Assembly: GCF_021502725.1 (NCBI RefSeq)
Contig: NZ_JAKFFS010000002.1
Coordinates: 868,001 to 932,000 of the forward strand
Direction of reading: 5' to 3'
DNA length: 64,000 nucleotides
Source: Dyadobacter sp. CY345
Lineage (GTDB): Bacteria; Bacteroidota; Bacteroidia; Cytophagales; Spirosomataceae
The notes below the pieces were generated by a model. The model was not told where the DNA came from, did no database searches, and saw only the letters and a program-made list of their open reading frames with translations. This document shows, piece after piece, positions 43,136-51,112 of the stretch (the first letter of the stretch is position 1; each line of letters begins with the position of its first letter). The position numbers and the translations under genes were made by a program.

Positions 43136-43858
43136 ATGGCCAGAAATTCATTTTTCAAATTCAAACAATTTACAGTTCAACAGGATAAATGTGCGATGAA
43201 AGTCTGTACGGATGCCTGTGTTTTTGGCGGCTGGGCAGATATTGAAAGTGCTGAGCATATTCTGGATATTGGAACAGGAACGGGGTTGTTGTCGCTGATG
43301 GCAGCTCAGAGAAACATAAATGCGAAGATCTGTGCGGTAGAACTTGATGCAGATGCTTTTTCTCAGGCAAAAGAAAATATAGAATATAGTCCTTTCGCTA
43401 ACCGGATAGAAATTTTTCATACTGCAATTCAGGATTTTTTATCATCGGGAAAATTTGATTGTATCATTTCAAATCCTCCGTTTTTTCAATCAGATCTCCG
43501 GTCGCCGGACGCAAAAATTAATCAGGCGCATCATTCGGATTCACTTACTTTTCAGGATTTATTGAACGCAGTTAATAGATTACTGACGCAGACTGGAAGG
43601 TTTAATATACTTCTTCCGGTTGAAGAAGGTATATTTTTTCAGGAACTTGCTGAGAAATCTGGTCTGATTTTGATCCGAAAACTAACTTTGTTCCATCAAA
43701 ATGGAAAGAAACCTTTTCGTTCTCTGATGGTCTTCGGACGAGGAGAATACGCTGATAATCGGTTGGTTAGCGACGATTTATTTATTTATGATGACGATGG
43801 AAAAACCTATCAGTCAAAGTTTGCCGAACTAATGAAAGATTTTTATTTGATATTTTGA
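43136..43858 (+). CDS. trmN6: tRNA1(Val) adenine(37)-N6-methyltransferase family protein
   Basis: SAM-dependent methyltransferase of the YfiC/TrmN6 family that modifies A37 of tRNA-Val1. It has a GxGxG SAM loop (ILDIGTGTGLLSLMAAQ) and the NPPF catalytic motif (DCIISNPPFFQSDLRSPD) used by N6-adenine methylases, plus the family start FKFKQFTVQQDKCAMKVCTDACVFGGW. The following RMKxxx-type segment (AHHSDSLTFQDLL) is also typical. The 240 residues are normal. The exact tRNA substrate is inferred from the family. Confidence 0.9.
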   Translation: MARNSFFKFKQFTVQQDKCAMKVCTDACVFGGWADIESAEHILDIGTGTGLLSLMAAQRNINAKICAVELDADAFSQAKENIEYSPFANRIEIFHTAIQDFLSSGKFDCIISNPPFFQSDLRSPDAKINQAHHSDSLTFQDLLNAVNRLLTQTGRFNILLPVEEGIFFQELAEKSGLILIRKLTLFHQNGKKPFRSLMVFGRGEYADNRLVSDDLFIYDDDGKTYQSKFAELMKDFYLIF

Positions 43859-43921
43859 TCAGGAAAAACACGAACTTTACACGTTAATATGGGTGTACAG
43901 GTATCACCCAAGTACATATTC

Positions 43922-44896
43922 ATGACCAATTCAGCAATTCAGATTTCCGTTGTCGTCCCGCTTTTCAATGAAGAGGAGTCTCTGCCAGAGCTCAGTGAGT
44001 GGATTGCGCGCGTTATGTCTGAAAATAATTTTACATACGAAGTTCTTTTTATCGATGACGGAAGCAAAGATCGCTCATGGGAAGTGATTTGTGAACTGTC
44101 ATTAAAAAACCCGAATATTAAGGGAAGGCGTTTTGTGCGTAATTATGGAAAAACAGCTGCTTTGCAGACGGCTTTTCAGGCTGCGCGTGGAGATGTTGTA
44201 ATAACCATGGATGCTGATTTACAAGACAGTCCTGATGAAATTCCGGAACTTTACCGGATGATCACTGAAGACCGCTATGATCTGGTGTCGGGCTGGAAAA
44301 AGAAAAGGTATGACCCGATTACTAAAACGATTCCGACTAAGATTTTCAACGCTGCAACAAGGGGTATTTCCGGAGTATCGCTCCACGATTTTAATTGTGG
44401 TCTGAAAGCATACCGGAAAGACGTGGTTAAAAATGTCACGATTTATGGTGAAATGCACCGGTATATTCCTGTAATTGCCAAATGGAATGGGTATGGGAAA
44501 ATAGGAGAGAAGGTTGTTCAGCATCAGGCAAGAAAATACGGTTACACAAAATTCGGCCTTGAAAGGTTCGTTTTTGGTTTCCTTGATTTGCTTTCGATTG
44601 CGTTCGTGAATAAATTTGGTCGTCGTCCGATGCATTTATTTGGCAGCCTCGGAACGCTGATGTTTTTTCTTGGAACGGTCATTGCATTCTGGCTGCTGGG
44701 TACCAAAATTTATAAAATTTATATTTCGCACGAACAATACCGGAACGTAACAGAAAATCCGCTGTTTTTTCTGGCGCTCGTTGCCATCATGGTTGGTTCG
44801 CAATTGTTCCTGGCAGGCTTTTTGGGAGAATTATTTGTCAAGCAGTCCATATCAAAAACCGGAGACTATCTGATATCGGAAAAAGCGGGTGAATAA
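43922..44896 (+). CDS. Family 2 glycosyltransferase with two C-terminal membrane helices
   Basis: Likely a polyprenyl-phosphate sugar transferase of the DPM/GtrB type. GT2 motifs: ISVVVPLFNEEESLPELSEWI, FIDDGSKDRSWEV, ITMDADLQDSPDEIPEL (DxD) and FNCGLKAYRKDV. Two membrane helices follow (GSLGTLMFFLGTVIAFWLLG, FLALVAIMVGSQLFLAGFLGEL). ATG at 43922 gives a family-like N-terminus; an ATG at 43889 would add eleven residues. Closely spaced between trmN6 and ppa, it may be co-transcribed with housekeeping genes. Sugar unknown. Confidence 0.9.
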   Translation: MTNSAIQISVVVPLFNEEESLPELSEWIARVMSENNFTYEVLFIDDGSKDRSWEVICELSLKNPNIKGRRFVRNYGKTAALQTAFQAARGDVVITMDADLQDSPDEIPELYRMITEDRYDLVSGWKKKRYDPITKTIPTKIFNAATRGISGVSLHDFNCGLKAYRKDVVKNVTIYGEMHRYIPVIAKWNGYGKIGEKVVQHQARKYGYTKFGLERFVFGFLDLLSIAFVNKFGRRPMHLFGSLGTLMFFLGTVIAFWLLGTKIYKIYISHEQYRNVTENPLFFLALVAIMVGSQLFLAGFLGELFVKQSISKTGDYLISEKAGE

Positions 44897-44944
44897 AAAT
44901 AAATATCAAACAATTAAACAGATTCATATACCTATTACCATATA

Positions 44945-45556
44945 ATGAACGCAAACGTACACAAAGCCCACCCATGGCATGGAATTCCGATGGGCGAAAA
45001 TGCACCTGATCTTGTAACCGCATTTATTGAAATCGTTCCTACGGATACCGTTAAATACGAAATTGACAAACAGACGGGTTATTTGAAAATTGACCGTCCT
45101 CAGAAATATTCGAACATTGTTCCTGCACTTTACGGATTTATCCCTAAAACATATTGTGCAGACAAAATTGCTGCTTTGGCAAGAGACAGATCTGGCAGAG
45201 ACGTTACCGAAGGTGACGGAGATGCGCTGGATATTATCGTTTTGTGCGAGAAAATTATTTCTCATGGAGATATCATGTGTCAGGCGAAACCAATTGGTGG
45301 TATCCGTTTGATCGACGGCGGAGAAGCTGATGATAAAATCATTGCAGTTTTGAAAGGCGACGAAGTTTATGGCGCTTATTCAGACATCAGCGAATTACCG
45401 CAAGGAATTGTTGAGCGTTTGAAGCACTATTTCCTTACGTATAAAAACCTTCCGGGCGAAAAAGCACACATTGAAATTACCAATGTATATGGCCGCGAGG
45501 AAGCGCACGAAGTGATCATGACTTCGGTTGAAGATTACAAAGATTCGTTCTACTGA
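44945..45556 (+). CDS. ppa: Family I inorganic pyrophosphatase
   Basis: Hydrolyses pyrophosphate to drive biosynthesis; soluble Mg-dependent hexamer or dimer. The signature with three Asp ligands is present (EGDGDALDIIVLC), as are YEIDKQTGYLKIDR and YGFIPKTYC. The 203 residues are slightly longer than E. coli Ppa, usual in Bacteroidota. A terminator follows at 45635, ending the plus-strand group that starts at the MarC gene. Confidence 0.96.
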   Translation: MNANVHKAHPWHGIPMGENAPDLVTAFIEIVPTDTVKYEIDKQTGYLKIDRPQKYSNIVPALYGFIPKTYCADKIAALARDRSGRDVTEGDGDALDIIVLCEKIISHGDIMCQAKPIGGIRLIDGGEADDKIIAVLKGDEVYGAYSDISELPQGIVERLKHYFLTYKNLPGEKAHIEITNVYGREEAHEVIMTSVEDYKDSFY

Positions 45557-45634
45557 ATACCTGAGCTACCTCAGGTACGGAGTAAGAAAGAGGCTTAGGA
45601 CCAGGTCCCGAGCAGACTGATAGTTAATAATATA

Positions 45635-45664
45635 GCCGCCCCGGATACGGGCGGCTTTGTTTAT
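45635..45664 (+). terminator. Intrinsic terminator after ppa
   Basis: GC-rich arms GCCGCCC (45635-45641) and GGGCGGC (45649-45655) followed by TTTGTTTATTT. Confidence 0.9.
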
Positions 45665-45667
45665 TTG

Positions 45668-45675
45668 TATCTTTG
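45668..45675 (+). promoter_or_regulatory. Candidate -7 box upstream of prfC
   Basis: TATCTTTG matches TAnnTTTG exactly, directly after the ppa terminator and 111 bp upstream of prfC. A -33 element at the right distance is not obvious. Confidence 0.4.
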
Positions 45676-45786
45676 TGCAAAATTTTCAAAAAAGGTGAAT
45701 CTTTCGTGCCTGGCGACAGCAATTTTTGTTAATTTCCAAACTGGGAAATTTGCAGATTAAGTGGTGGCAGGTTATAAAATAATGTA

Positions 45787-47382
45787 ATGAGTAATATAGA
45801 GGAAATTAAAAAAAGACGCACATTCGCGATCATTAGTCACCCGGATGCAGGGAAAACAACGCTAACTGAGAAATTGCTGCTTTTTGGAGGAGCGATCCAG
45901 ACGGCTGGTGCGGTAAAATCCAATAAAATAAAAAAAACTGCAACTTCCGATTTCATGGAAATTGAGAAGCAACGTGGTATCTCGGTGGCGACTTCGGTAA
46001 TGACTTTCGAATACCGCGATTTGCTGATCAACATTCTGGATACGCCTGGTCACAAAGACTTTGCTGAAGATACTTATCGAACGCTTACGGCTGTCGATAG
46101 TGTAATTCTGGTGATTGACTGCGTGAAAGGGGTGGAAGAGCAAACCGAAAGGCTTATGGAGGTTTGCCGGATGCGAAATACACCCGTGATCGTTTTTGTG
46201 AATAAGCTTGATAGGGAAGGACAGAATCCGTTCGAACTGCTTGATGAGCTGGAAACGAAATTAGGTATCCGTGTTCGTCCATTAACCTGGCCGATCAACA
46301 TGGGTGCAGATTTTAAAGGTGTTTACAGTTTATTTGAACAAAAACTATATTTCTTTAAGATCAATAAAACAAAAATCGAAAGTAACGTCGTTGAGATAAA
46401 TCTTGAAGATGATAAACTGGAAGAACTTCTTGGCCTGAAAGACGCTGTTCAATTGGTTGAAGATGTAGAACTGGTTGATGGCGTTTATGATAAATTTTCG
46501 AATGAAGCTTACGCAAGTGGACAATTAGCTCCTGTTTTCTTTGGAAGTGCCATCAATAACTTTGGTATCAAAGAACTTCTGGATACGTTCTGTGAAATCT
46601 CCCCACTTCCTCAGCCTCGCCCGACGGATGTGAGAGAAGTTGAACCGACAGAATCAAAATTCAGTGGATTTATCTTTAAAATTCACGCAAACCTTGATCC
46701 TCGTCACCGCGACAGGATCGCGTTTTTAAGGATTTGTTCCGGTAAATTTGAGAGAAGGACTTTTTATCATCATGTAAGATTGAACAAAGACGTACGTTTT
46801 GCGAGTCCGTTCACGTTTATGGCTTCTGATAAAAGTGTGATGGATGAAGGTTTCCCGGGAGATGTTGTCGGCTTATATGATACAGGGAATTTCAAAATTG
46901 GCGATACGTTGACAGAAGGAGAAGATTTCAATTTTGCAGGTATACCAAGTTTCTCGCCTGAAATTTTCAAGGAGCTGATCAACCTTGATCCAATGAAATC
47001 CAAGCAATTGGAAAAAGGTATTCAACAGCTTACGGATGAAGGAGTTGCGCAGTTGTTCAACCTGGATCTCGGAAATAGGAAGGTGGTAGGAACCGTGGGA
47101 GAGCTTCAATTTGACGTAATCCAGTATCGTCTGGAGCATGAATATGGTGCAAAATGCCGCTGGGTTCCAATGAATATTACCCGTGCATGCTGGCTGACAG
47201 CTGATGAAAAATCAGCAATGGATGAATTTATCCGTTTGAAAGGAAATCAGATCGCATTTGACAAAGATAGAAACCCCGTTTTCTTCGCAGAATCCGATTG
47301 GATGATCCGTATGAACCGTGAAAATAACCCAAAAATACATTTTCATTTTACGTCTGAGTTTAAGACAGAGGTGGCTTTGTAG
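45787..47382 (+). CDS. prfC: Peptide chain release factor 3
   Basis: Translational GTPase that recycles RF1/RF2 after termination. The G-domain is complete: P-loop [15 protein letters not shown], switch I region [34 protein letters not shown], and FVNKLDREG. Domain II and the RF3-specific C-terminus follow (FAEDTYRTL... [14 protein letters not shown]...). The 531 residues match RF3 from other bacteria. Monocistronic; followed by 640 bp of repeat-bearing non-coding DNA. Confidence 0.97.
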   Translation: MSNIEEIKKRRTFAIISHPDAGKTTLTEKLLLFGGAIQTAGAVKSNKIKKTATSDFMEIEKQRGISVATSVMTFEYRDLLINILDTPGHKDFAEDTYRTLTAVDSVILVIDCVKGVEEQTERLMEVCRMRNTPVIVFVNKLDREGQNPFELLDELETKLGIRVRPLTWPINMGADFKGVYSLFEQKLYFFKINKTKIESNVVEINLEDDKLEELLGLKDAVQLVEDVELVDGVYDKFSNEAYASGQLAPVFFGSAINNFGIKELLDTFCEISPLPQPRPTDVREVEPTESKFSGFIFKIHANLDPRHRDRIAFLRICSGKFERRTFYHHVRLNKDVRFASPFTFMASDKSVMDEGFPGDVVGLYDTGNFKIGDTLTEGEDFNFAGIPSFSPEIFKELINLDPMKSKQLEKGIQQLTDEGVAQLFNLDLGNRKVVGTVGELQFDVIQYRLEHEYGAKCRWVPMNITRACWLTADEKSAMDEFIRLKGNQIAFDKDRNPVFFAESDWMIRMNRENNPKIHFHFTSEFKTEVAL

Positions 47383-47462
47383 AAGGAAGGCTTTTTTTAT
47401 CAGAAATACCCGGATGTCTTTCTGTCACCCCTTCGGGGTTGTGGCTTGATTTCATTCCTTAT

Positions 47463-47680
47463 TTCTATAATACTAACATCCCTTCGGGATTATTCGCATA
47501 AGAAATTTCGTGAAAAAGGATGTCAAAGTGACTTTTGAAGTCTGCATATCTTTAATTATACGAAAAAGTAACCGCTGGATTAAAAACTCGAAATAGGTAG
47601 CGGGTTTAACCTGAACGCCATGTAAATACGAACATGTAATTGCTGGATTAAAAACCCGAAGGGTTGAGATTATTATAGAA
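47463..47680 (+). repeat. Repeat unit B1
   Basis: Left end TTCTATAATACTAACATCCC followed by TTCGGGATT; right end AACCCGAAGGGTTGAGATTA followed by TTATAGAA, inverted relative to each other. Compared with B2 it carries about 68 extra bases, an internal tandem copy of the GCTGGATTAAAAACtCGAA segment. Confidence 0.7.
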
Positions 47681-47760
47681 AAAATCTGTACGCTCTAACA
47701 GAAATACCCGGAAGTTTTTCTTTCATCCGTTCCGGGTTTTGGCTTGATTTTATTTCTTAA

Positions 47761-47910
47761 TTCTACAATACTAACATCCCTTTTGGATTATTCGCAGAAG
47801 AAGTTTCGTGAAAAAGGATGTCAAAGTGACTTTTGAAGACAACATATCTTTAATCATACAAACATGTAATTGCTGGATTAAAAACCCGAAGGGTTGATAT
47901 TATTATAGAA
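47761..47910 (+). repeat. Repeat unit B2 (short form)
   Basis: 150-bp version of B1 lacking the internal duplication. Shares with B1 the GTGAAAAAGGATGTCAAAGT core (from 47808) and the right end AACCCGAAGGGTTGATATTA plus TTATAGAA. Confidence 0.7.
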
Positions 47911-47960
47911 AAAGTCTATACGCACTAAAATCTAAACCCGGAAAGGGTGACAGAATATTA

Positions 47961-48006
47961 AAGCACTCCCTGATTGAAAATATTGTCAATCGGGAAGTGC
48001 TTTTAA
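47961..48006. terminator. Bidirectional terminator after repeat cluster B
   Basis: A 17-bp stem with one mismatch (AAGCACTCCCTGATTGA and TCAATCGGGAAGTGCTT), followed by TTTTAA on the plus strand. It faces the prfC transcript and also the minus-strand Spy-like gene, which ends 18 bp away. Confidence 0.85.
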
Positions 48007-48023
48007 TTCAATATTAGTTAACT

Positions 48024-48386
48024 CTAATTCCTCGGCCCTCTGCCCATTCCGCCATTTTTTCTACGTTCTTCCATTGCGGTTTTGTATTTTTCCTGTTGTT
48101 CAGGCGTTAATACTTTTTGCAGTTCAGTGTTGAACGCTTCCATTGATTCGCGCATTTTAGAACGGTCTGCATCCTGAGAATTTCTGACTTCGTCCATTTT
48201 CTGAGCACGGGATAGGTTTAAAGCGTAAACCTGCTTTTGTTGCTCCTCGGTAAGTTTCAAACTTTCGGTTAAAGTCTTAGTCTGATTTTCTGCTCTCGCT
48301 TCTGCCGTCATTTTAGCGTTGCCACGCTGTGCAAATGCGGAGATACTGACGAATGCCAGCATTATGGCAATTATTCCCTTCTTCAT
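48024..48386 (-). CDS. Spy/CpxP-like periplasmic helical protein
   Basis: Small exported protein; signal peptide MKKGIIAIMLAFVSISAFAQ. The mature part is fully helical and highly charged with two LTxxQ-type motifs (LKLTEEQQKQVYALN and VLTPEQQEKYKTAM) as in the LTxxQ/Spy/CpxP chaperone family. Bacteroidota have many such 110-150 residue proteins. It ends in a Gly/Arg/Met-rich tail (RKNGGMGRGPRN). Function probably envelope stress or metal-related; not shown. Two tRNA genes lie upstream on the same strand. Confidence 0.85.
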   Translation of the reverse strand: MKKGIIAIMLAFVSISAFAQRGNAKMTAEARAENQTKTLTESLKLTEEQQKQVYALNLSRAQKMDEVRNSQDADRSKMRESMEAFNTELQKVLTPEQQEKYKTAMEERRKNGGMGRGPRN

Positions 48387-48545
48387 ATGTTTTTAGTTTA
48401 AATACCCGTCTTAGAGATGGATTTTTAAAGAAGGTTTAATCTGCAACAAATTATTTGTGGAAGTGAAGGCTAGTGTAAAATGACCGGTGGGAAATATTTC
48501 GCGGGTATTGAGAGCGGCCTGGATACTGTTTAGATAATTTAAAAC

Positions 48546-48573
48546 GAAAAAAGCCCAGATTTCTCTGAGCTTT
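48546..48573 (-). terminator. Terminator after the tRNA-Asp pair
   Basis: On the minus strand GCTCAGA-GAAA-TCTGGGC forms a seven-pair stem with a GNRA tetraloop, followed by TTTTTTCG. It begins four bases after the 3' end of the proximal tRNA. Confidence 0.85.
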
Positions 48574-48576
48574 CTG

Positions 48577-48650
48577 CGGTCTGGACGGGACTCGAACCCG
48601 CGACCCCATGCGTGACAGGCATGTATTCTAACCAACTGAACTACCAAACC
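48577..48650 (-). tRNA. tRNA-Asp (GTC), second copy
   Basis: A 74-nt cloverleaf read on the minus strand: acceptor GGTTTGG pairing with CCAGACC, D-loop TAGTTCAGTTGGTTAGA, anticodon loop CTGTCAC giving GTC (Asp), T-loop GTTCGAGTC, discriminator G. The 3' CCA is not encoded, common in Bacteroidota. Identical in the mature region to the copy 102 bp upstream. Confidence 0.97.
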
Positions 48651-48678
48651 AATAGCTTCAATCTCTCAATAAACTTGG

Positions 48679-48752
48679 CGGTCTGGACGGGACTCGAACC
48701 CGCGACCCCATGCGTGACAGGCATGTATTCTAACCAACTGAACTACCAAACC
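48679..48752 (-). tRNA. tRNA-Asp (GTC), first copy
   Basis: Same 74-nt sequence as the downstream copy with intact stems and GTC anticodon, no encoded CCA. The two are separated by 28 bp and should be cut from one precursor. Confidence 0.97.
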
Positions 48753-48866
48753 AAGTTACTTTCGCCCGTCGTTCCGGGTTATTGTGGTGCAAAACTAGTA
48801 TTATTATTCTTGAATACAATACCTGATGCAAATAAAATGTTAGTTAATTTGCAAATAAAATTTCTA

Positions 48867-48889
48867 ATAACCAAATCTATTCTGGTTAT
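48867..48889. promoter_or_regulatory. Inverted repeat upstream of the Nif3-like gene
   Basis: Perfect arms ATAACCA (48867-48873) and TGGTTAT (48883-48889) around nine bases, 25 bp before the start codon. It could be an operator or a 5' leader hairpin; no known regulator matches. Confidence 0.35.
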
Positions 48890-48913
48890 CAAATAGTTGT
48901 AATTTGAAAAAAA

Positions 48914-50014
48914 ATGACAGAAATAAAGCAGATCACCCAACAGCTTGAAAAACTAGCCCCGATATCTTACCAGGAAAGTTATGATAATGCCGGACTGATC
49001 GTTGGTGATCCGGAAACGGAGGTTACAGGAATTCTTTTTTCACTTGACGTAACCGAAGACATAGTTGCGGAAGCAATTGAAAAAAACTGTAATCTCATTG
49101 TCGCGCATCACCCTATTGTGTTTAAAGGGTTGAAAAAACTTAACGGAAACAATTATGTTGAAAGAACTGTAATCAAAGCCATAAAAAATGAAATCGCGAT
49201 TTATGCGATTCATACCAATCTTGATCATGTTGCCCAGGGTGTAAACTGGAAAATTGCAGAAAGGCTGAGACTAACGAATGTTAAGGTATTAGCACCGAAA
49301 AAAGAACTTCTATCTAAACTAACATTTTTTGTTCCGGTTAAAGATTCACAAAATGTACTGGATGCACTTTTCAAAGCCGGGGCAGGAGAAATCGGGCAGT
49401 ATAAAAATTGTAGTTTCAGAACAGAAGGTATAGGTACATTTCAACCCGGTGTGGCCGCAAATCCTGTGATTGGTTCGCGTGGAGTAAATGAAGAAGTTGT
49501 TGAACACAGAATTGAGGTAATGTTTCCCTCATATCTTGAATCAACAATTTTGTCTGTACTAAAAAAGAATCATCCGTACGAAGAAGTCGCTTATTATCTT
49601 CAATTACTGGAAAACGAAAATCAGGAGGTAGGCGCAGGTGCTGTTGGCGATCTGACTGAACCTATGGATCCGGAGGATTTTTTACGTTTTGTAAAAGATC
49701 AAATGCAAACTTCGGTAATCCGGCATACCGTTCCTTTAAATAAAAAAATACAACGTGTTGCAGTCTGCGGTGGGGCAGGGAGTTTTTTGTTGTCGAACGC
49801 AATTCGCGCCAAAGCAGACGTTTTTATTACAGCAGATTATAAATATCATGAATTTTTTGATGCCGATAATCGCATAATGATCTGTGATATCGGACATTTC
49901 GAAAGCGAAGTATTTACGAAAGATTTATTATACAACTATTTATCAGGAATTTTTAGTAATTTCGCACTCTGTTTGTCAGAAGTCAATACGAATCCGGTGC
50001 GATATTTTGTTTAG
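48914..50014 (+). CDS. Nif3-like dinuclear metal centre protein
   Basis: NIF3/YbgI (DUF34) family, hexameric rings with a two-metal site; sometimes annotated GTP cyclohydrolase I type 2. Metal-site motifs are LIVAHHPIVFKGLKKL, IHTNLDHVAQGVN near the first third, and AVCGGAGSFLLSNAIRAKADVFITADYKYHEFFDA, IMICDIGHFESE in the last third. The middle (about residues 125-230) is the inserted CutA1-like (PII-like) domain found in longer members, including NHPYEEVAYYLQ. The 366 residues suit this class. Followed 104 bp later by the zinc-ribbon protein, a pairing common in many bacteria. Confidence 0.93.
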   Translation: MTEIKQITQQLEKLAPISYQESYDNAGLIVGDPETEVTGILFSLDVTEDIVAEAIEKNCNLIVAHHPIVFKGLKKLNGNNYVERTVIKAIKNEIAIYAIHTNLDHVAQGVNWKIAERLRLTNVKVLAPKKELLSKLTFFVPVKDSQNVLDALFKAGAGEIGQYKNCSFRTEGIGTFQPGVAANPVIGSRGVNEEVVEHRIEVMFPSYLESTILSVLKKNHPYEEVAYYLQLLENENQEVGAGAVGDLTEPMDPEDFLRFVKDQMQTSVIRHTVPLNKKIQRVAVCGGAGSFLLSNAIRAKADVFITADYKYHEFFDADNRIMICDIGHFESEVFTKDLLYNYLSGIFSNFALCLSEVNTNPVRYFV

Positions 50015-50118
50015 AAAACAGTTTTTCAGCAAGTAAGTACCGAACAAGTAGGAAGAAGAGATTCAGTTTTAGTCCCACTCATATAATACGCATTGAAACA
50101 AGTCCATTAAAGACATAC

Positions 50119-50865
50119 ATGGAAAACACAATCGCACAAAAATTAGACGCTCTCCTGAAACTTCAGGAAATTGATTCAAGCCTGGATGAAATCAGAAAAA
50201 CCCGTGGCGATCTTCCTGAGGAAGTTAGAGATCTGGAAGACGAAATCATCGGTTTTGAAACGAGAATAGGAAAATTCAAAAGCGAAATCGCTGCTTTAAA
50301 TAGCGAAATTGACAACTTCAAAGGCGCTCAAAAGGATGGTGAAAAACTGATCAAAAAATACAAGGATCAGCAAATGAATGTTCGTAACAACCGCGAATAT
50401 GATGCCATCACAAAGGAAATCGAATTGCAGGAACTTGACATGCAATTGGCTGACAAGAAAATCAACGAAGCCAAAGCGCGTATCAGATTGATCGAGGATG
50501 ATGCAAATCGTGCGGAATCTACTTTGAACGAAAGAAACGAAGATCTTAAAGCTAAAAAAGGCGAGCTTTCTTTGATCACCAGCGAAAGCGAAGCAGAAGA
50601 GAAAACTCTTTTAGGCGATCGTGAAAAGCACACCAAAAAAATCGAAGAGCGTTTATTGAAATCTTATCAGAAAATTCGTGATAACTCAATGAATGGTCTT
50701 GCAGTGGTGCACGTATCTCGTGGTGCTTGCGGAGGCTGTTTCAGCATTGTTCCTCCACAAAGACAAGCAGATATCCGTGAACGTAAGAAACTGATCGTTT
50801 GCGAACATTGCGGAAGAATCCTGGCTGACGTAGAAAGCGTCGAACCAGTTCATCAGCGTCGCTAG
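50119..50865 (+). CDS. Coiled-coil protein with C-terminal C4 zinc ribbon
   Basis: Residues about 10-175 form a long antiparallel coiled coil rich in Glu and Lys (ALLKLQEIDSSLDEIRKTRG opening); residues 190-240 hold a C4-type zinc ribbon (RGACGGCFSIV and IVCEHCGRIL). This is the CT398/DUF164-like family almost always adjacent to nif3. Proposed roles for relatives involve binding sigma-54 or export components; none is established for this group. Length 248 is normal. Confidence 0.92.
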   Translation: MENTIAQKLDALLKLQEIDSSLDEIRKTRGDLPEEVRDLEDEIIGFETRIGKFKSEIAALNSEIDNFKGAQKDGEKLIKKYKDQQMNVRNNREYDAITKEIELQELDMQLADKKINEAKARIRLIEDDANRAESTLNERNEDLKAKKGELSLITSESEAEEKTLLGDREKHTKKIEERLLKSYQKIRDNSMNGLAVVHVSRGACGGCFSIVPPQRQADIRERKKLIVCEHCGRILADVESVEPVHQRR

Positions 50866-50884
50866 TCGTTAGAAATATTTTGAT

Positions 50885-50922
50885 AAAAGGGTTGTCTCTT
50901 AACAGGCAACCTTTTTATTTTT
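50885..50922 (+). terminator. Terminator after the zinc-ribbon gene
   Basis: Arms AAAAGGGTTGTC and GGCAACCTTTTT separated by a short loop, followed by ATTTTTTC. Confidence 0.85.
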
Positions 50923-51112
50923 TCAGGTATAAGCTTTTTTCAGTTTGATACCTCGATCGGTTCAGCTTCAAAAGCCGGTCCTGATGAATTAAAATTTCCG
51001 GATGTTATCAGGAATTGAATTCCTAAATATTCTGTGCTTAAATTTGTCACCGCTGTTCAGGAATGCTCTTCTCTGTCAGTGATGTAATTGTTTCAACCAT
51101 CGGCAACTTCCC

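Larger units (their letters stand above)
47401..47956 (+). repeat. Repeat cluster B: second locus of the nested inverted repeats
   Basis: The gap behind prfC (47383-48023) carries no gene. It holds two adjacent diverged units related to cluster A and in the same orientation. Each begins CCCGGA.GT with a CCGTTCCGGGTTTT or CCCCTTCGGGGTTG hairpin, then an inner pair with CTATAATA/CTACAATA and TATTATAG ends. The far edge GGGTGACAGAAT (47945-47956) is the exact reverse complement of the start of cluster A. Confidence 0.75.

Noticed and set aside
43889-43921. Upstream ATG adding eleven residues to the GT2 gene
   Set aside because: The ATG at 43922 gives the normal GT2 N-terminus; the stretch between contains a small GGGTG...CACCC hairpin more suited to a leader.
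48411-48896. Short open frames across the tRNA region on both strands
   Set aside because: They translate through the two tRNA-Asp genes and owe their length to the duplicated tRNA sequence.
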